From Candidatus Dependentiae bacterium (GTDB taxonomy: Bacteria > Babelota > Babeliae > Babelales > Vermiphilaceae), in the NCBI GenBank assembly GCA_020431705.1, contig JAGQHQ010000004.1, positions 1-64,000 of the forward strand: 64,000 nt of DNA, in the 5' to 3' direction. A program made the position numbers and the translations under genes. Each line of letters starts with the position of its first letter. Within the stretch, counting starts at the first letter, position 1. Positions 8,092 through 18,594 of the stretch are shown here, piece by piece. The notes beneath the pieces were generated by a model. That model made no database searches. It was not told the DNA's origin and saw only the letters and a list, made by a program, of their open reading frames with translations.

Positions 8092-9396
8092 ATGTCACAA
8101 GATCATAAATTATCATTACCCGCAGCAATACTTGTTAATATCAACATTATGATGGGTGCTGGTATTTTTATAAACACAGTAGAACTTGCAAAGAGAGCAG
8201 GATCGCTAGGTGGTATTACTTATTTACTTGTTGGCACACTCTTGCTTCCACTAATTATTTCTATTGCTCGTTTAGTAAATATGTATCCTGAAGGTGGTTT
8301 TTATACTTTTGCACAAAAAGAAATAAATTCATTTGCGGGTTTTATTAGTTCATGGAGCTATTTTACTGGCAAACTTGCATCTGCAACATTAATGATGCAT
8401 GCATCAGTACATCTGATTCAACAATTAATCCCTCCACTTGCAGTTATTCACCCTCTTATTTTTGACGGATGTATTTTGAGCATCTTTGTGACATGCAATA
8501 TGCTAAATATTAAAACCGGCAGTTATATTCAAGCATTATTTATGGGGCTTAAATCTGTGCCTATCACATTTGCTATTTTAACTGGCCTGTTTTTAATTTT
8601 TAATAAATCAGTGACAACACCAAATTTTGTATGGACTGGTATTACCTCAAGTTTACCCCTTGTATTGTATGCGACCACAGGATTTGAAGCAAGCTGTTCA
8701 TTGAGTAATAAAATAAAAGATGCACACAGAAATGGACCTTTAGCTATTTTTATTTCATATGGGATTGTTGTGTTGATTGCATTTTTATATCAAACAGTTC
8801 TTTACACAAGTCTTGGCTCAATTCTTACCGATGCGGGTAGTTATTTATTTGCATTTCCAGCATTAACTAACACACTTTTACCATTAAAAGTAGTTATTAC
8901 AAGCAAACTCAATATGATGTTGCACCTTGCCATTGCCTCTTCGGCATTAGGTGGTGCATATGGAATTATTTTTAGTAACAATTGGAACTTGTATACACTT
9001 GCGCAAAACAATCATACATTTTTTCCAACATTTTTTACCACGCTCAACAAACACGCAATTCCATTTGCATGTGTATTAGTTGAGGGGTTAATTTGCGCAA
9101 CCTACTTTATTTTTACACAAGGCACTACTGTGGGCTTGCAACAAGTTGCTGCTCTTGGCTGTGTACTTGCCTATACACTAAGCGTACTCGCATTGTTTAT
9201 TGCTAAAATAAATCGTCCAACACTAAGCATATCAGCATGGATTCCAATACTCGGTTTAGTTAATTGTTCAGTTCTGATTGCTACTTGCCTAAAAAACTTT
9301 TTCACCTCTGGAATGACTCCACTATTTGCATTCATAGGACTGCTAGCAATTGGTGCTATCATGTTTGTTACAACAAAAAAATTAACGCAACTTTAA
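8092..9396 (+). CDS. Amino-acid permease, APC superfamily
   Basis: 434 aa with about twelve hydrophobic segments. The first membrane segment carries the APC substrate-binding motif as MGAGIF (residues 22-27), in the unwound helix that holds the amino-acid backbone. It is a secondary transporter of the inner membrane; the substrate cannot be named from sequence. Such permeases suit an organism that takes amino acids from its surroundings. A ribosome-binding site (AGGAAT) lies before the ATG. The 3' end overlaps the convergent mraY gene by 15 bp, an arrangement without room for a separate terminator. Confidence 0.85.
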   Translation: MSQDHKLSLPAAILVNINIMMGAGIFINTVELAKRAGSLGGITYLLVGTLLLPLIISIARLVNMYPEGGFYTFAQKEINSFAGFISSWSYFTGKLASATLMMHASVHLIQQLIPPLAVIHPLIFDGCILSIFVTCNMLNIKTGSYIQALFMGLKSVPITFAILTGLFLIFNKSVTTPNFVWTGITSSLPLVLYATTGFEASCSLSNKIKDAHRNGPLAIFISYGIVVLIAFLYQTVLYTSLGSILTDAGSYLFAFPALTNTLLPLKVVITSKLNMMLHLAIASSALGGAYGIIFSNNWNLYTLAQNNHTFFPTFFTTLNKHAIPFACVLVEGLICATYFIFTQGTTVGLQQVAALGCVLAYTLSVLALFIAKINRPTLSISAWIPILGLVNCSVLIATCLKNFFTSGMTPLFAFIGLLAIGAIMFVTTKKLTQL

Positions 9397-10446
9397 TGAA
9401 ACTAGCGCAAGCAAACAGAGTATCAATGAAATAATACCAAAGCGAGTGGTAATCTTTGATTCTTGCCATCCGAGTAGCTCAAAGTGATGATGAATCGGCG
9501 CCATTTTAAACACCCTTTTGCCCCGTAACCGGTAAGATAAAACTTGTATTACAACAGTAACCGTTTCTACAACAAATAAACCACCGGTAATAGGCAACAA
9601 CAATTCTTGTTTTGCCATTAACGCAATTAGCCCGAGACAAGCCCCCAAAGCAAGTGAACCAACATCACCCATGAAAATTTGAGCAGGATATGTATTGTAC
9701 CATAAAAAACCCAGTGAAGCCCCAACTAAATTTGCGCTAATGACTGCTATTTCTGCACTTCCAGCAAACGGAATTTGTAAATATGATGCAAAAGTAGCGT
9801 GGCCTGCTAGATAAGCAATAAGCGAAAACATTACAAAGTTCGGCAACAACGAACCAATAGCCAAACCATCCAAACCATCTGTCAAATTTACTCCATTGCT
9901 GGTACCTACAATTACAAAAATCGCCCACAGAATAAAAAATAAACCAATATCTGGCATTAACCACTTAAAAAAAGGAAAAACAATTGTAGTATCTATAACA
10001 CCAAACCACAATGCCGCGCTAATTGCTATAAATGATGTAATAAGTTGCAGACTAAATTTTTTTACTGCATAAATACCCTTATTTCTCCGTATTTTACTCC
10101 AGTCATCCCAAAAGCCTATTGCGCCAAAACCCAACAAGCAAAATAAAAAAATCCACACTCGTAGATCTGCTAAATTATTCCATAATAGTATACTTATACA
10201 TACTACAAACAAAATCCATAATCCTCCCATAGTCGGCATATCATCTTTTGTTTTGTGATTATCTGGTGTCCATGGACGTGCTTTTGATCGAAAAAATGAT
10301 TTTGATTTTTTTATAAACCAATCACCTACAATAAAAGAAAGCAATAAGGTCGTTAATAATGAAGCAATAGCCCTAAAACTTACATAATGAATAACATTCA
10401 AACTCGATAAATAGAATCTTAAATAAAGCGCTATATAATATAACAT
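9382..10446 (-). CDS. mraY: Phospho-N-acetylmuramoyl-pentapeptide transferase (MraY)
   Basis: MraY transfers phospho-MurNAc-pentapeptide from UDP to undecaprenyl phosphate, giving lipid I at the inner membrane. The family motifs are all present: K-x-D-x-P-T-M-G-G (67-75), the catalytic Asp pair in FWDDW (114-115), NGVNLTDGLDG (184-194), the Mg2+-binding Asp in FMGDVGS (261) and the HHH motif in APIHHHFE (319-321). About ten hydrophobic segments and a normal length of 354 aa. It stands alone rather than in the usual mur-fts cluster, which points to scattered wall genes, as is common in reduced genomes. Convergent overlap with the permease. Confidence 0.95.
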   Translation of the reverse strand: MLYYIALYLRFYLSSLNVIHYVSFRAIASLLTTLLLSFIVGDWFIKKSKSFFRSKARPWTPDNHKTKDDMPTMGGLWILFVVCISILLWNNLADLRVWIFLFCLLGFGAIGFWDDWSKIRRNKGIYAVKKFSLQLITSFIAISAALWFGVIDTTIVFPFFKWLMPDIGLFFILWAIFVIVGTSNGVNLTDGLDGLAIGSLLPNFVMFSLIAYLAGHATFASYLQIPFAGSAEIAVISANLVGASLGFLWYNTYPAQIFMGDVGSLALGACLGLIALMAKQELLLPITGGLFVVETVTVVIQVLSYRLRGKRVFKMAPIHHHFELLGWQESKITTRFGIISLILCLLALVSLKLR

Positions 10447-10625
10447 GACAAAAAATTTCCATCTTAGAATATAAATATTTTTATACCAAAATGATACGCG
10501 ATAAACCGATTAAATCAATATTTTTGAGTACCATTTGACTTCGTCAGCCTCTCATTTAAACTGTTAACATGCAAGAAGAGTTTCACCAGTATAAGAATTT
10601 TACCCCTAATTTAGGAGCTTTTGCT

Positions 10626-11393
10626 ATGAGAATCGTTGCTTTAAAAACAAAAAAATATGCATTCATTGGCTTACTCAGTATGACAGCAACATCTGGCATG
10701 TTTGGTATGATAACAGTTACTTCTAATATAAAGACGGTAGTGCTCGCTGCGGCACATACAGGCTCAGCCCAAGTATCAGTGATAGATCCAATTACCAGGG
10801 CACCGATAGGCCAAGAAACTGGTAGCACTACATGCACCAACTCAGAAATTGCTTTTACACATGAAATCACAGAAAAAATAAAATTCCTATTTGATGATGC
10901 AGTACAATTACTATTGAACTTTGTTGATGACAAAAATACAGAATCATATGGAGTACATGTTGATAACTTCTCCGCAAAAATAAAAGAACTACAAGAAAAC
11001 ATCATTAATCCTATTGATAGACAACTTACATCTGCAACAGGAACGTTCAGAATAGCACTAGAAATTGCTCGCGACCTTGTACAAGATATGCTAGCAAATA
11101 TTACTAAAGTACATACTGTATTAATAAAACACTTGCCTAAAAAAAATGCTATTGATCTTAAAGCTGATTTAGAACCCGTGATAACAAGAATTACTTCAAC
11201 TGAAACATTCACCAATTTTAATAACAAATTGGTGAAACTTCATACAGCGCTTATAAATGCTGGACATATAAAAACCGCTGAAAAAATTGCTAATGTTCGC
11301 ACAGAACTTAAAAAAGCAAAGGCTGAATACGATACACAAAAAGTAAGCGCTAGAATGCTTGGTGTACTTCGCCGTAGATTGCGTCGTAAGTAA
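10626..11393 (+). CDS. Hypothetical exported helical protein
   Basis: About 255 aa. I choose the ATG at 10626 because AGGAG lies 8 nt upstream; the frame is open further upstream without such a site. The N-terminus (basic, then FIGLLSMTATSGMFGMITV) looks like a signal peptide or membrane anchor. The rest is rich in predicted helix with charged residues (for example LKADLEPVITRITSTETF) and ends in a strongly basic tail (RRRLRRK). No family recognised. It is followed by a good terminator and stands as a single transcription unit. Confidence 0.6.
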   Translation: MRIVALKTKKYAFIGLLSMTATSGMFGMITVTSNIKTVVLAAAHTGSAQVSVIDPITRAPIGQETGSTTCTNSEIAFTHEITEKIKFLFDDAVQLLLNFVDDKNTESYGVHVDNFSAKIKELQENIINPIDRQLTSATGTFRIALEIARDLVQDMLANITKVHTVLIKHLPKKNAIDLKADLEPVITRITSTETFTNFNNKLVKLHTALINAGHIKTAEKIANVRTELKKAKAEYDTQKVSARMLGVLRRRLRRK

Positions 11394-11447
11394 AGAAGTT
11401 GGGGTAAATGGTGTTTTCTTGCTATAAAACAGTATTATTCGTAGACT

Positions 11448-11486
11448 AATAAAAGAGCTGGGAAATTACTTCTCGGCTCTTTTATT
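11448..11486 (+). terminator. Intrinsic terminator after the exported helical protein
   Basis: AATAAAAGAGCTG pairs with CGGCTCTTTTATT (13-bp stem with one G-T pair, 13-nt loop), giving an A tract on the 5' side and a T tract on the 3' side. It ends only 18 bp before the mnmG start, so mnmG must have its promoter within or before this element, or depend on readthrough. Confidence 0.75.
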
Positions 11487-11504
11487 ATATTATGGATATC
11501 AAAA

Positions 11505-13337
11505 ATGAATACTGGTTATGACTTTGATGTTATTGTTGTTGGTGGTGGTCATGCTGGCATAGAATCAGCTTATGCTGCAGCAAAAATGGGTTCTAAAACA
11601 CTCCTAGTTACACTCGATGTTGAAAAAATAGGCCTTATGCCATGCAACCCTGCTATTGGTGGTGTAGGAAAAGGACATATAGTATATGAAATTAGTGCGC
11701 TTGGCGGCTTAATGCCACAGCTATGCACGCAAACGTATTTACAAGCTCGCATACTCAATACACGCAAAGGACCTGCTGTACAAGGACTCCGTTTGCAAAT
11801 TGATAAATATGCATACAATCAGCTAAGCAAAAAAAAAATATGTGAAACTGAAAATCTTACAGTATTAAGCGGCAAGGTAGAAAAAGTACTTGTAAATGAT
11901 AAACGCATTGTAACCGGCATTCAAACAGAGGATGGTGGTACATACAATTCAACAAACGTTATTTTAACAACTGGCACATTTTTAAATGGAAAAGTTCACG
12001 TAGGTAAAAAACATTATGCAGCTGGTAGACGTGGAGAAGAAGCTGTCACACATTTATCACTTTTTTTGCAATCACTTGGTCTAAGCATGGGACGACTAAA
12101 GACAGGAACACCTCCGCGATTGTTACAATCAAGCCTTGATTTTAGCAAAATGGAATATCAAGAGGCTGACAATCTTGACCAATTGTTTGAATTTTATCCA
12201 CACAAAACTAAAAATACACATCCTTGTTACATTACACATACCAACAAAAGTACTCACGAAATTATTAGAAAAAATCTGCACTTATCTGCAATGTACAGTG
12301 GTAATATTACTGGCATTGGACCACGTTATTGTCCATCTATTGAAGATAAAATTGCTCGATTTCCAAGCAAACAGTCACATCATGTTTTTGTAGAACCCGA
12401 AGGTGCTCATTGCCAAGAAGTATATCCAAATGGTATTTCAACATCACTTCCCCTAGAAATACAACAAGAGTATGTACAAACAATTGCTGGATTTGAGCAA
12501 GCAGTGATTACAAAACCTGGATATGCAGTTGAATATGATTTTGTTTTACCAAATCAGTTAAAACATACTCTAGAATTAAAAACAGTTAGCGGCTTATTTT
12601 TGGCTGGTCAAATTAATGGAACAACTGGTTACGAAGAAGCAGCCGGACAAGGTATTATCGCTGGTATTAATGCACACTTGAAAGCGACTGGCAAAAAACC
12701 ATTTATTATAGACCGCACACTTGGGTATATAGGCGTGATGATTGATGATTTAGTTACCATGGGTGTTGATGAACCATATCGTATGTTTACCTCGCGTGCA
12801 GAGCGGAGATTATTATTACGTCAAGATAATGCATTTTTACGCTTGACCGATAAAGCACATAATTTAGGACTTATTGATCAAAAATTATACACAGACTTTT
12901 GCCAAGAAAAGGAAATTGTACATAACACCCTGCAAGCATTACGCAATGGACACAATACAACACAACTTCTGCGTTTATATGGTCAATCAGAATATGATAT
13001 CAATTCTTTACAGGAAAAAATTGATCAACCAATTTCACGAAGAGGCCTGCAAAATATTCATGCAGAAATTCGCTATGCGCCCTATATACAACGAGAGTTA
13101 GATGAAATAAAAAAGTACGAACAGTTTAAGAAATTGACTATCCCAAAAACATTTAAATATACAGATACGCCTGGTCTCTCCAAGGAATTACAGTTAAAAT
13201 TATCTAAGAACAAACCAAAAACAATTGCTCAGGCAACCCTTATTCCAGGTATGACACCGGCAGCGATTTCTCTACTCATTTTTAAGGTACGACAAATTCA
13301 TACCAGCACAAACAAGCATATAAATCAAGAATCTTGA
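11505..13337 (+). CDS. mnmG: tRNA uridine-5-carboxymethylaminomethyl modification enzyme (MnmG/GidA)
   Basis: MnmG works with the GTPase MnmE to add carboxymethylaminomethyl groups to U34 of several tRNAs, using FAD and methylene-THF. The N-terminal FAD site [10 protein letters not shown] is followed by the conserved [14 protein letters not shown] segment, and TGTFLNG and [16 protein letters not shown] further on. The C-terminal helical MnmE/tRNA-binding domain is present and the length (610 aa) is normal. The start ATG follows a terminator stem by 18 bp. mnmE is not in this window. Confidence 0.96.
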   Translation: MNTGYDFDVIVVGGGHAGIESAYAAAKMGSKTLLVTLDVEKIGLMPCNPAIGGVGKGHIVYEISALGGLMPQLCTQTYLQARILNTRKGPAVQGLRLQIDKYAYNQLSKKKICETENLTVLSGKVEKVLVNDKRIVTGIQTEDGGTYNSTNVILTTGTFLNGKVHVGKKHYAAGRRGEEAVTHLSLFLQSLGLSMGRLKTGTPPRLLQSSLDFSKMEYQEADNLDQLFEFYPHKTKNTHPCYITHTNKSTHEIIRKNLHLSAMYSGNITGIGPRYCPSIEDKIARFPSKQSHHVFVEPEGAHCQEVYPNGISTSLPLEIQQEYVQTIAGFEQAVITKPGYAVEYDFVLPNQLKHTLELKTVSGLFLAGQINGTTGYEEAAGQGIIAGINAHLKATGKKPFIIDRTLGYIGVMIDDLVTMGVDEPYRMFTSRAERRLLLRQDNAFLRLTDKAHNLGLIDQKLYTDFCQEKEIVHNTLQALRNGHNTTQLLRLYGQSEYDINSLQEKIDQPISRRGLQNIHAEIRYAPYIQRELDEIKKYEQFKKLTIPKTFKYTDTPGLSKELQLKLSKNKPKTIAQATLIPGMTPAAISLLIFKVRQIHTSTNKHINQES

Positions 13338-13529
13338 CATAGCGCTTTCTTCACAAATAGAAATGGAATAATACCCGCTAAAATCACACTATTGAGGTAC
13401 CATTTGAGGTTATAGTCCTGATATGCTATAGTGATAGTCGGCCTATTAAGCATGTCGGAGGCGAATCAAAACAGTGGCCATGCACTGCTACCTCTCTTAG
13501 TTATTATACTACCACCATGAGGAAAAATT

Positions 13530-14093
13530 ATGAAAAAAATGATATTAAATAAGATTTTTTTACTTGTTTTCATATGTGCAATCTCATTGTCAACTTTAGT
13601 AAGGCCCATACATACAGAATTTACCATTCCTATGGTTACTTTTAAGAATGATATAACTACTTTACATAAACTTAACTCTGAAAAAATTATTAGAAGCTTG
13701 AATCTGTTAATAGACACATGTAAAGTATTGGTAAATGGCCAAATCATAAAAAAAGGACATATGGCAAAAGTACCAGTGATTAACGGAAAATGTACAGTAA
13801 CTATTGTTGGAAGATTAGATTATTTTCACCCTATCTTTGAACTCAATTTTTTCTTGAGAAAAATTGGCCGTTTTATTAAAAGTCACCTTATTTTTTCATA
13901 CGAAATTCATCAAGAAGATTTAGTTATTGTTGACGGACATGAAGGTCATATTGATATTAGCAATGTTATTATTGATCTTGTAGATAAATATGACTTATGG
14001 GAAGGCAACAATGGAACAGCCGAATATCTCACTGAATTTTCAGCTGCAACTCGCAGTACAAAAATTACTATTATCGATCCAGAGCAATACTAA
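13530..14093 (+). CDS. Secreted hypothetical protein (first of three with a V-N-G motif)
   Basis: 187 aa with an AGGA ribosome-binding site and a clear signal peptide (KIFLLVFICAISLSTLV). The mature part is mostly beta-strand-like. It contains CKVLVNGQIIKKGHMAKV followed by a V-I-N-G-K-C-T-V-T-I strand. A similar pattern (hydrophobic-x-hydrophobic-N-x3-I-x2-G, then about ten residues and N-G) appears in the next two genes, so the three may share a beta-sandwich-like module. No family recognised. A strong terminator follows. Confidence 0.6.
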   Translation: MKKMILNKIFLLVFICAISLSTLVRPIHTEFTIPMVTFKNDITTLHKLNSEKIIRSLNLLIDTCKVLVNGQIIKKGHMAKVPVINGKCTVTIVGRLDYFHPIFELNFFLRKIGRFIKSHLIFSYEIHQEDLVIVDGHEGHIDISNVIIDLVDKYDLWEGNNGTAEYLTEFSAATRSTKITIIDPEQY

Positions 14094-14110
14094 AAAAATT
14101 GATAATTTTT

Positions 14111-14138
14111 AACCCGGCCTTAAAAAGCCGGGTTTTTT
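14111..14138 (+). terminator. Strong intrinsic terminator
   Basis: AACCCGGC and GCCGGGTT form an 8-bp GC-rich stem around an 8-nt loop, followed by a run of T. It begins 17 bp after the stop of the secreted protein gene. Confidence 0.9.
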
Positions 14139-14211
14139 ATACATCAACAAATGCACATCATCAGCACACTCAAAAACATGCATTATTTATATACGATCTT
14201 ATTTCAAACTA

Positions 14212-14220
14212 TGCTATACT
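14212..14220 (+). promoter_or_regulatory. Candidate extended -10 promoter
   Basis: TGCTATACT fits an extended -10 element (TGn plus TATACT). There is no good -35 at 17 nt. It lies 45 bp upstream of the GTG start of the next gene and after the terminator, where a new promoter is expected. Confidence 0.35.
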
Positions 14221-14265
14221 TTCTCAAAAAATAATAAGTAAGTAACAGTAAAAATAGGAATTGGC

Positions 14266-14832
14266 GTGCGTAAAAAAATAGCATTGATGGTATACGTTAC
14301 GAGTGTACCTCTTTTATGTGCAGTAGATAGGTCTGCTCTATCAACAACAGACAGAAAAATGGAGTTTATTATAGAAAAAGAAATAACACATCATAAAAAA
14401 AGCCTTCAGCCTGCCTCCCATCATATAGTTTCTGATCTTCCTAACACAACATCCAACAAATCAACAAAACATAAAATCTCCGTGAACATAACAAACAAAA
14501 CACTACAAGAAAAAACAAAAACAATCACCATAAAAAATGGCATTACCAAAGATATGACTGGATATACCTATTTTGGCACAACCTATTATCCAACATTTAG
14601 CATTCGCATAAATAATATAATTATTAAATCTGGCCAAGAAATTACCATAATGACAACAAACAATATTGTAGAAGCAGAATATGAATATAGTTTTGCCAAA
14701 GGACTGTATCAAGGAAAAGAAATAATCAAAATTGATGTAACTCGAGACAACATTGAAAATGGAGAACTCACTTTTTGCTGGCACGACAAAAAACGCATCA
14801 AATTAAATAAAAAAGCATTGCAAAGAAATTAG
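14266..14832 (+). CDS. Secreted hypothetical protein (second of three with a V-N-G motif)
   Basis: 188 aa, GTG start with an AGGA ribosome-binding site 7-8 nt upstream. The signal peptide is short (ALMVYVTSVPLLCAV). A Ser/Thr/Lys/His-rich linker is followed by a beta-rich domain with FSIRINNIIIKSGQEITI and then NIVEAEYEYSF. This aligns by eye with VLVNGQIIKKG of the upstream gene and with YLINGEQIEQGKSKK of the downstream one. Function unknown. Confidence 0.55.
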   Translation: MRKKIALMVYVTSVPLLCAVDRSALSTTDRKMEFIIEKEITHHKKSLQPASHHIVSDLPNTTSNKSTKHKISVNITNKTLQEKTKTITIKNGITKDMTGYTYFGTTYYPTFSIRINNIIIKSGQEITIMTTNNIVEAEYEYSFAKGLYQGKEIIKIDVTRDNIENGELTFCWHDKKRIKLNKKALQRN

Positions 14833-14930
14833 AATTTTTTTCCAAAATTGTTGCTTTTAAGCGTTTTTTCTTATTATTTTGATAGCTGTTGTATACCTGG
14901 GAAGGGGGGCAACAAAAAGGAATTGTACTC

Positions 14931-15947
14931 TTGATAACAAAAAAAGTCCTCCAAAACATTTTAATATTTAGCATTGCTCTACCAGTTTGTTCAATGGAGC
15001 AAAAGATAACACCAACAAGAAGACTTGTTCAAATTCATTATGAAGAAATAGAAACAAAAAAAAATCAAGAAACAAATTTCTATAAAACCATTTTAGTAAA
15101 TGACACAGAGGTAACTGCTGGTAAACCGGAGAGCATGTTTATTTTCAATAACACATTACAGATCGCTCCTAAGGCTACTAGCAAATTAGTTCAGAATCGG
15201 CTACAATCAAAAAAAGTAAAAATAAACCCTGATCACGACATAATCTTTTTTGCTTCTATCAAACAAACTAATCGCAATACAAGCGGCGCGTTTCTTCCTC
15301 CACTTGAATTTGAACAGCCAAAAATTATTTTTGATACAAGCAAAAAACAAAAATTCGATTGGATACCTGTTACAGTCACAAATCAAATTCAAGAAACTGA
15401 ACCAGTTTATTTGATTAACGGAGAACAAATTGAACAAGGAAAATCAAAAAAAATATTAGCACCAAATGGAATAGTATTAATTGAGGAAATAAAATTTTAC
15501 TATAATATGAGAACCAACCAAAATCTTTCTAAATATGGTAAGCAGTTATTAAACTATTTAGAACAAAAATTGCCAGCACGAAGTTCTTATTTACAGCAGG
15601 TGGGATCTAAGGTTAAAAAACGTCCACATCTATCTAGAACTAATACTACTCAATTTCTAGTTTACAGAACCCCCGATCAAATCTCACCATTTTTAAATCC
15701 AAAAAACAAAGATAAGAAAAAAAATTTTGAGAAAAGCTATTATTCAAAATTACCCCATGAGCTTATTACTAAAATTGCATGCTATTATTATCTCCACGCA
15801 TATCACGTGACTATTGCCAACCAGCTATGTTCCAACGGCCGGGTAATTCCATCAATTGTCAAAAGTACCTACCAATGGCCATATGAAAAAAAGAAAGAAT
15901 GGCCAAAGCCAAAAACAATTCCTCAGAAAAAAAGAGAAGAAGACTAG
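14931..15947 (+). CDS. Secreted hypothetical protein with V-N-G repeats and an F-box-like C-terminal motif
   Basis: About 338 aa. I choose TTG 14931, which follows AAAGGA at a normal distance and leads straight into a signal peptide (ILIFSIALPVCSMEQ). A longer frame from TTG 14889 has no better site. The mature part has two copies of the motif shared with its neighbours (ILVNDTEVTAGKPES and YLINGEQIEQGKSKK). Near the C-terminus, KLPHELITKIACYYYLHAY resembles the L-P-x-E-L-x3-I core of eukaryotic F-box motifs. If that is real the protein could engage host ubiquitin ligases, but the motif is short and this is only a suggestion. Confidence 0.5.
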   Translation: MITKKVLQNILIFSIALPVCSMEQKITPTRRLVQIHYEEIETKKNQETNFYKTILVNDTEVTAGKPESMFIFNNTLQIAPKATSKLVQNRLQSKKVKINPDHDIIFFASIKQTNRNTSGAFLPPLEFEQPKIIFDTSKKQKFDWIPVTVTNQIQETEPVYLINGEQIEQGKSKKILAPNGIVLIEEIKFYYNMRTNQNLSKYGKQLLNYLEQKLPARSSYLQQVGSKVKKRPHLSRTNTTQFLVYRTPDQISPFLNPKNKDKKKNFEKSYYSKLPHELITKIACYYYLHAYHVTIANQLCSNGRVIPSIVKSTYQWPYEKKKEWPKPKTIPQKKREED

Positions 15948-15980
15948 CGTAACAACAGCTTTTTTTTTATAGTAATAAGC

Positions 15981-16754
15981 ATGTACAGAAAACTTATTCA
16001 TTTTTACGGTCCATTTTCTATTAATAGTTTTGGCGTAATGATCGCTATTGGCTTGGGTATATTTACCTGGCTCACCTTACGACATCCATGGCGTGAAAAA
16101 TTGATTAGTAAAGACAGTTTTATTCAAGTACTTTCAATTGGAACAATTGTTGGTATCATTGGCGGTCGTATATTATTCATAATAAGTGATTGGAAATATA
16201 TCACACGGTGGTATGACATTTTTGCAATATGGGAAGGTGGCTTCTCGTTACTTGGTACCGTTATATCCATCGCATTCTTCCTACCTATGTATCTAAAAAA
16301 AATAAATATACCCATCCTACCCTTTTGTGATCTAGTTGCTCTACATGCACCACTTTTGCAATCAATTTCTCGTATTGGTTGCTTTATTGCTGGCTGCTGC
16401 TACGGCTCACAAACTCAATTGCTATGGAATATCACATATACACATCATGATGCCTTTGCACCACTATGCATTCCGCTACATCCAACACAACTGTATAGCG
16501 CTATTGGGTTGTTTTTCATTTTTTTATTAATGTATTTCATCACACAAAAGTTAGTCACAAAACCAGGGCAAGTACTTTATAGTTACTTAATGCTTGTTAG
16601 TAGCGAACGTTTTATCATAGATTTTTTCCGTGGAGATAGAGAGTTTTACGCTTTTTTTCATCTTTTTTCAATTCATCAATACATCGCTTTTGGTATATTT
16701 TTTATTGCTAGTATATTATTGCTGCTTACACTAATTAATAAAAAAAAGAATTAA
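15981..16754 (+). CDS. lgt: Prolipoprotein diacylglyceryl transferase (Lgt)
   Basis: Lgt attaches diacylglycerol from phosphatidylglycerol to the lipobox cysteine of prolipoproteins, in the inner membrane. Motifs present: IIGGRILF, EGGFSLLG, the signature SRIGCFIAGCCYG, HPTQLY and ERFIIDFFRGDRE. About seven hydrophobic segments; 257 aa is slightly short but normal. At least two lipoprotein candidates with a good lipobox occur in this window (near 31.0 and 38.1 kb) and would be its substrates. It lies 7 bp upstream of dnaG in the same direction. Confidence 0.95.
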   Translation: MYRKLIHFYGPFSINSFGVMIAIGLGIFTWLTLRHPWREKLISKDSFIQVLSIGTIVGIIGGRILFIISDWKYITRWYDIFAIWEGGFSLLGTVISIAFFLPMYLKKINIPILPFCDLVALHAPLLQSISRIGCFIAGCCYGSQTQLLWNITYTHHDAFAPLCIPLHPTQLYSAIGLFFIFLLMYFITQKLVTKPGQVLYSYLMLVSSERFIIDFFRGDREFYAFFHLFSIHQYIAFGIFFIASILLLLTLINKKKN

Positions 16755-16761
16755 AAATAAT

Positions 16762-18594
16762 ATGCCAGAAATAAATCCGTTTAGCATTGTAAAATCACAT
16801 GTTACTATCTTAGAAGTCGTAAGCCAGTACACTGCACTCAAAAAAGCGGGTATGTATTGGAAAGGAGTCTGCCCTTTTCATGCTGAAAAGACTGCATCTT
16901 TCACTGTAAGTCCTCATCGAGAGATTTTTTATTGTTTTGGATGCCATGCGGGTGGGGACGTAATAACTTTTATTAGCAAAGCAGAGCAATGTACACCCCT
17001 ACAAGCTATTCAACATTTGGCACAACATCATAGTATCCATTTACCAACAGATATCAAAGTTGAATCAAAACGAGAAAAACAACAATATGCTCACTTATGC
17101 GAACAAGTAGCACGTTGGTGCCACTACAAATTAGTCAAATCACCCATCGCACTCAATTATTTAAAAAAGCGAAACGTTACACAAGAGAGTATTAATTACT
17201 TTATGCTTGGCTACTTTCCAGGGGGTCTGCAAGAAATAAAATCATTTATTCATACAATGTCCAAACATAATATCTTGGTACACGATCTCATAGAAGCAAA
17301 CATACTTTCCCAGGGAAAAACCGTTTTATACAGCCCATTTGAAGATCGGCTTATGTTTCCAATCAAAGATCATATTGGCCAACCTTGTGGCTTTGGTGGG
17401 AGAATTTTTAAAAAACATGACACTCGTGCAAAATATTATAATTCACGAGAAAACCAACACTTCAATAAAGGTTCATTATTATTTGGCTTTGATTTGGCTA
17501 AAAAAAGTATACAGGAAACGAAAAAAGTTTTTTTGGTTGAAGGTTATACAGATTGTGTCGCAATGGTGCAAAACGGCTTTAACAATACCGTAGCGACGCT
17601 GGGCACTGCATGCACGGCAAGGCATTTAAATCAACTTTCGCGGCACGCACAGCAGGCATATGTCCTTTATGATGGTGACAATGCAGGTCAACAGGCATTA
17701 CTGCGCCTCACTCAGCTATGCTGGCAAACCAATATTGAGCTACATGTGATCACACTGCCGTCACAAGAAGATCCAGCATCACTACTGGAGAAAAAGCAAC
17801 AACTTGAATCCTATATAAAAAAATCCCAAGATATATTCACATTTTTTATACAAACAGTAGGACATGGCTTTGCTAATAAATCGCTCAGTGAAAAGGTCCA
17901 ATTAACACGAACTATTACCGATATCATCGCAAAAATTATCGATCCACTCACACAAGACCTGTTGCTTGATAAAGCAGCAAAAGTACTCGCAATACCGTTT
18001 GAGAGTCTTTATCGAGAACTTAAAAGTGCACAAAAAAAAATTAGGGCCACCACGGCCCATTCAGCAGGAAACAACGCTGCTGAAAAAATTATACAAAAAA
18101 ATGACTCCCTTATTGATATACTCGATCAGATACCACTACTGGAAAAAAAGATATTTTTTGCTATAATGAACAATATATACTTGCTTAACGAAAGAAATAA
18201 TGGCTATTTGACTAGTCATCTTTCGTATCCGTTGCGTGATATTCTCAAGAAATTAAGTCAGATACAGAAAGAAAAATCAGATATCACTTTTACTATTTTT
18301 TTCGATACACTTGAAGAACGAGAGAAACGTGTGGTAAGTATGTTGTGTCTAGAATCAAATGAGATAATCGATGAAGCAACATTTAAACAATTATCGAATC
18401 AGTTGCAAAAAACACATTGGAAACGTATCGTAAAAGATATTACGGTAAAAATAAAACAAGCACGTTCACAAGGTGACAAAAAGCTTGTTGCTCAACTGAT
18501 AAATAAATTTGAAAAACTAAAAAAGCTATATCACGATGCTACAAATAGATTAATAAATAAGGGGTACTATTCAGATGACACGCAAAAAAAATAA
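16762..18594 (+). CDS. dnaG: DNA primase (DnaG)
   Basis: DnaG makes RNA primers at the replication fork with DnaB. The N-terminal CHC2 zinc finger is intact (Cys37, His40, Cys58, Cys61, spacing C-x2-H-x17-C-x2-C). The catalytic TOPRIM domain follows, with [10 protein letters not shown] and [10 protein letters not shown] carrying the Glu and the Asp-x-Asp metal ligands. The remaining C-terminal helical part would bind DnaB. Length is 610 aa. The gene overlaps rpoD by 20 bp, which keeps the classic dnaG-rpoD order of the macromolecular synthesis operon. Confidence 0.95.
   Translation: MPEINPFSIVKSHVTILEVVSQYTALKKAGMYWKGVCPFHAEKTASFTVSPHREIFYCFGCHAGGDVITFISKAEQCTPLQAIQHLAQHHSIHLPTDIKVESKREKQQYAHLCEQVARWCHYKLVKSPIALNYLKKRNVTQESINYFMLGYFPGGLQEIKSFIHTMSKHNILVHDLIEANILSQGKTVLYSPFEDRLMFPIKDHIGQPCGFGGRIFKKHDTRAKYYNSRENQHFNKGSLLFGFDLAKKSIQETKKVFLVEGYTDCVAMVQNGFNNTVATLGTACTARHLNQLSRHAQQAYVLYDGDNAGQQALLRLTQLCWQTNIELHVITLPSQEDPASLLEKKQQLESYIKKSQDIFTFFIQTVGHGFANKSLSEKVQLTRTITDIIAKIIDPLTQDLLLDKAAKVLAIPFESLYRELKSAQKKIRATTAHSAGNNAAEKIIQKNDSLIDILDQIPLLEKKIFFAIMNNIYLLNERNNGYLTSHLSYPLRDILKKLSQIQKEKSDITFTIFFDTLEEREKRVVSMLCLESNEIIDEATFKQLSNQLQKTHWKRIVKDITVKIKQARSQGDKKLVAQLINKFEKLKKLYHDATNRLINKGYYSDDTQKK

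Noticed and set aside
13338-13529. Possible small RNA with CAGTG/CACTG hairpin between mnmG and the secreted protein
   Set aside because: Short stems with large internal loops; no promoter or terminator of its own.
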